Positions 36,930 through 38,153 of a stretch of 38,153 nt of DNA are shown piece after piece. Position 1 is the first letter of the stretch. The number at the start of each line of letters is the position of its first letter. The notes below the pieces were generated by a model that ran no database searches, had not been told where the DNA came from, and worked only from the letters and a program-made list of their open reading frames with translations. A program made the position numbers and the translations under genes. Origin of the DNA: an uncultured Flavobacteriales bacterium (lineage in GTDB: Bacteria > Bacteroidota > Bacteroidia > Flavobacteriales_D > Crocinitomicaceae); assembly GCA_943789205.1 (NCBI GenBank), contig CALSTG010000001.1, positions 696,182 to 734,334 on the forward strand, in the 5' to 3' direction.

Positions 36930-36937
36930 CAAATTTA
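36930..36937 (-). promoter_or_regulatory. Bacteroidota -7 promoter element for the DUF2480-aroC-DUF4293 unit
   Basis: On the minus strand this reads TAAATTTG, an exact TAnnTTTG match. It ends only 6 bases before ATG 36923, so transcription would start at or within a few bases of the start codon, giving an almost leaderless message. Confidence 0.45.
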
Positions 36938-37019
36938 CAACTTCAAAATCACAATTAATAACAACGTTGACATTCTGTCATGAATTTTATTAAGGCACAT
37001 TATTTGAAGTCTCCAGCAT

Positions 37020-37781
37020 ATGATACAACAAAATCAATTTGATAAAAGTTTTGGAAGGTCACTACTCCCAGCCGTGTTGTTACTCCTATCAATTTGGATT
37101 GTTTTTTGGGCAGATACTTTATTCTTATTCCCATTTTATAAATTAGGCGTAATTCCTGCTGAAGTGGACGGATTGAAAGGTATCTTTCTCATGCCTTTGG
37201 TACATTCAAGTGAAAACTTCAACCATATATTTAACAACTCTATTCCTATTTTTCTACTAACAACCCTACTCTTTTATTTTTACAAGGAAATTGCACTGCG
37301 TGTATTGGTCTTTAGCTGGATATTCACAGGTTTAGGTGTTTGGCTTTTTGCCGCGAATCGAGGTGCCTATCACATCGGAATGAGCGGAGTCATATACAGT
37401 TTAGTCGCTTTTCTTTTTACGTCGGGTACACTTAGAAAATACAGACCCTTGCAGGCCCTATCTCTTTTTATTGTTTTTGTCTATGGAAGTTTGATCTGGG
37501 GGATTCTTCCAATTTCTCCAAGAATATCTTGGGAGGGCCATTTCATGGGATTCATAGTTGGTATCATTTTAGGTTTTATATATAGGAAACAAGGACCTCA
37601 ACGACCAAAATACATCTATGAAATAGAAAAAGAATTGGGTATTGAACCGCCTGACCTTGAAGGAGAATATTGGCAAAAAGTTCGAGAAGAGGAAGAGAAA
37701 AAAGCAGAGCAAGATAGCGCGCTTAAAATTATTTATCACATCAAAGATCAAGATAAAGAAGACAACAATACGGAAAAATAA
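37020..37781 (+). CDS. Rhomboid family intramembrane serine protease
   Basis: 253 residues. Six membrane segments are visible (about 15-38, 75-89, 93-111, 119-137, 145-160, 173-188). The catalytic serine is S122 in GMSG, and the catalytic histidine is H174 in WEGHFMGF, in the last segments as the family requires. The conserved HxxN before them is H68-IF-N72. The C-terminal cytoplasmic tail (about 188-253) is highly charged (EYWQKVREEEEKKAEQD). Rhomboids cleave single-pass membrane proteins within the bilayer; no substrate is evident. It is divergent from DUF2480 across 96 bases. Confidence 0.92.
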   Translation: MIQQNQFDKSFGRSLLPAVLLLLSIWIVFWADTLFLFPFYKLGVIPAEVDGLKGIFLMPLVHSSENFNHIFNNSIPIFLLTTLLFYFYKEIALRVLVFSWIFTGLGVWLFAANRGAYHIGMSGVIYSLVAFLFTSGTLRKYRPLQALSLFIVFVYGSLIWGILPISPRISWEGHFMGFIVGIILGFIYRKQGPQRPKYIYEIEKELGIEPPDLEGEYWQKVREEEEKKAEQDSALKIIYHIKDQDKEDNNTEK

Positions 37782-37880
37782 AGCCGTATCATTAGCCAAA
37801 TTGTGCTACTTGCTCCTATTATATTCATTATTTTGGTAATACTATTTGCGATTTAAAAGCAATTAACCTAATCGTCAGAA

Positions 37881-38153
37881 ATGAAAGATAAAGAGACCAT
37901 TTATATTATTGGTGCTGGGGTGAGCGGTTTGATCGCGGCATATGAGCTTGAACAAGAGGGTTATCATCCGGTAATTATTGAGCAAACAGATGAGGTAGGT
38001 GGAAGGGTTAAGACCATTCATGAAAAGGGATATGCACTGGACCTTGGATTTCAAGTACTGCTGAGTGCTTATCCTTTAGCCAAGAAATATCTTGATTTGG
38101 ACGCACTTGAGTTACATAAACTTGAATCAGGTGCATTGATTTATGTAAATGAT
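37881..38153 (+). CDS. FAD-dependent oxidoreductase, amine-oxidase/protoporphyrinogen-oxidase type (partial, 3' end beyond window)
   Basis: The first 91 codons are visible, from ATG 37881 to the edge. The Rossmann dinucleotide-binding motif IYIIGAGVSGLIAAYEL is at 7-23, followed by the acidic ribose-binding end VIIEQTDEVGG at 31-41 and the RVKTIH segment that binds FAD. The next block, GYALDLGFQVLLSAYP, is characteristic of a group of FAD-dependent amine-oxidase-fold enzymes (protoporphyrinogen oxidase, desaturases). The substrate is not visible in the part present. It follows the rhomboid gene by 99 bases. Confidence 0.87.
   Translation, partial: MKDKETIYIIGAGVSGLIAAYELEQEGYHPVIIEQTDEVGGRVKTIHEKGYALDLGFQVLLSAYPLAKKYLDLDALELHKLESGALIYVND

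Noticed and set aside
37782..37856. A hydrophobic in-frame stretch after the rhomboid stop, suggestive of readthrough to an extra helix
   Set aside because: A second frame over the same T-rich bases is also hydrophobic, so the pattern is probably base composition; no start codon other than an internal GTG.
1..38153. tRNA, rRNA, CRISPR, insertion sequence, prophage or defence system
   Set aside because: No such signatures were seen in the gaps or genes; mobile-element genes and inverted-repeat ends are absent.

Overview
The window is chromosomal DNA of a low-GC member of the Bacteroidota, most likely in or near the Flavobacteriales. The evidence is three secreted proteins with type B (gliding-motility-associated) C-terminal sorting domains of the type IX secretion system (T9SS), a PorP/SprF-family protein, the Bacteroidota-restricted families DUF2480, DUF4293 and DUF2490, a SprA-like N-terminal signature in a large barrel protein, and several promoters matching the Bacteroidota -7 consensus TAnnTTTG. 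Shine-Dalgarno sites are not evident. I saw no tRNA, rRNA, CRISPR array, insertion sequence or prophage. No gene-free stretch exceeds 300 bases; the longest gaps are about 190 (27048-27236) and 178 (28998-29175) bases, both AT-rich with no gene I can support.

Layout. 1-585 (-): 5' part of a class IV aminotransferase. 752-2272 (+): YifB/ComM-like AAA ATPase. 2267-3380 (-): a lipoprotein gene overlapping (TAATG) a DUF2490-like gene that appears broken by two frameshifts. 3469-7555 (+): a CotH-kinase-like T9SS cargo followed one base later by a PorP/SprF gene. 7542-9059 (-): GH3-family protein. 9156-14361 (+): universal stress protein, fructose-bisphosphatase and Mfd, the last two separated by one base.

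From 24250 down to 14366 all genes lie on the minus strand with small gaps or overlaps: hemA, hemC, hemD (heme/tetrapyrrole synthesis), a 1144-residue predicted outer-membrane barrel, an alkylglycerol-monooxygenase-like membrane hydroxylase, a YhhN/TMEM86 lysoplasmalogenase, a DXR homologue and a small lipoprotein. The hydroxylase and YhhN genes overlap by 4 bases and together suggest ether-lipid breakdown. The DXR homologue keeps its NADPH-binding half but lacks two of the three metal ligands and the substrate-binding motif, so it is probably not an ordinary DXR.

The right part holds a HAD phosphatase (+), two related T9SS type B cargo genes in tandem (-), a Uup-like ABC-F ATPase (-), a SulP transporter (+), a collagen-like protein with a self-cleaving S74 chaperone domain (+), a minus-strand group DUF2480-aroC-DUF4293, a rhomboid protease (+) and the 5' end of an FAD-dependent oxidoreductase gene (+).

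The most interesting items are the DXR homologue with a lost active site, the putative ether-lipid pair, the collagen-like S74 protein, the exported CotH-like protein with its PorP partner, and the way all five convergent gene pairs end within 14 bases of each other.
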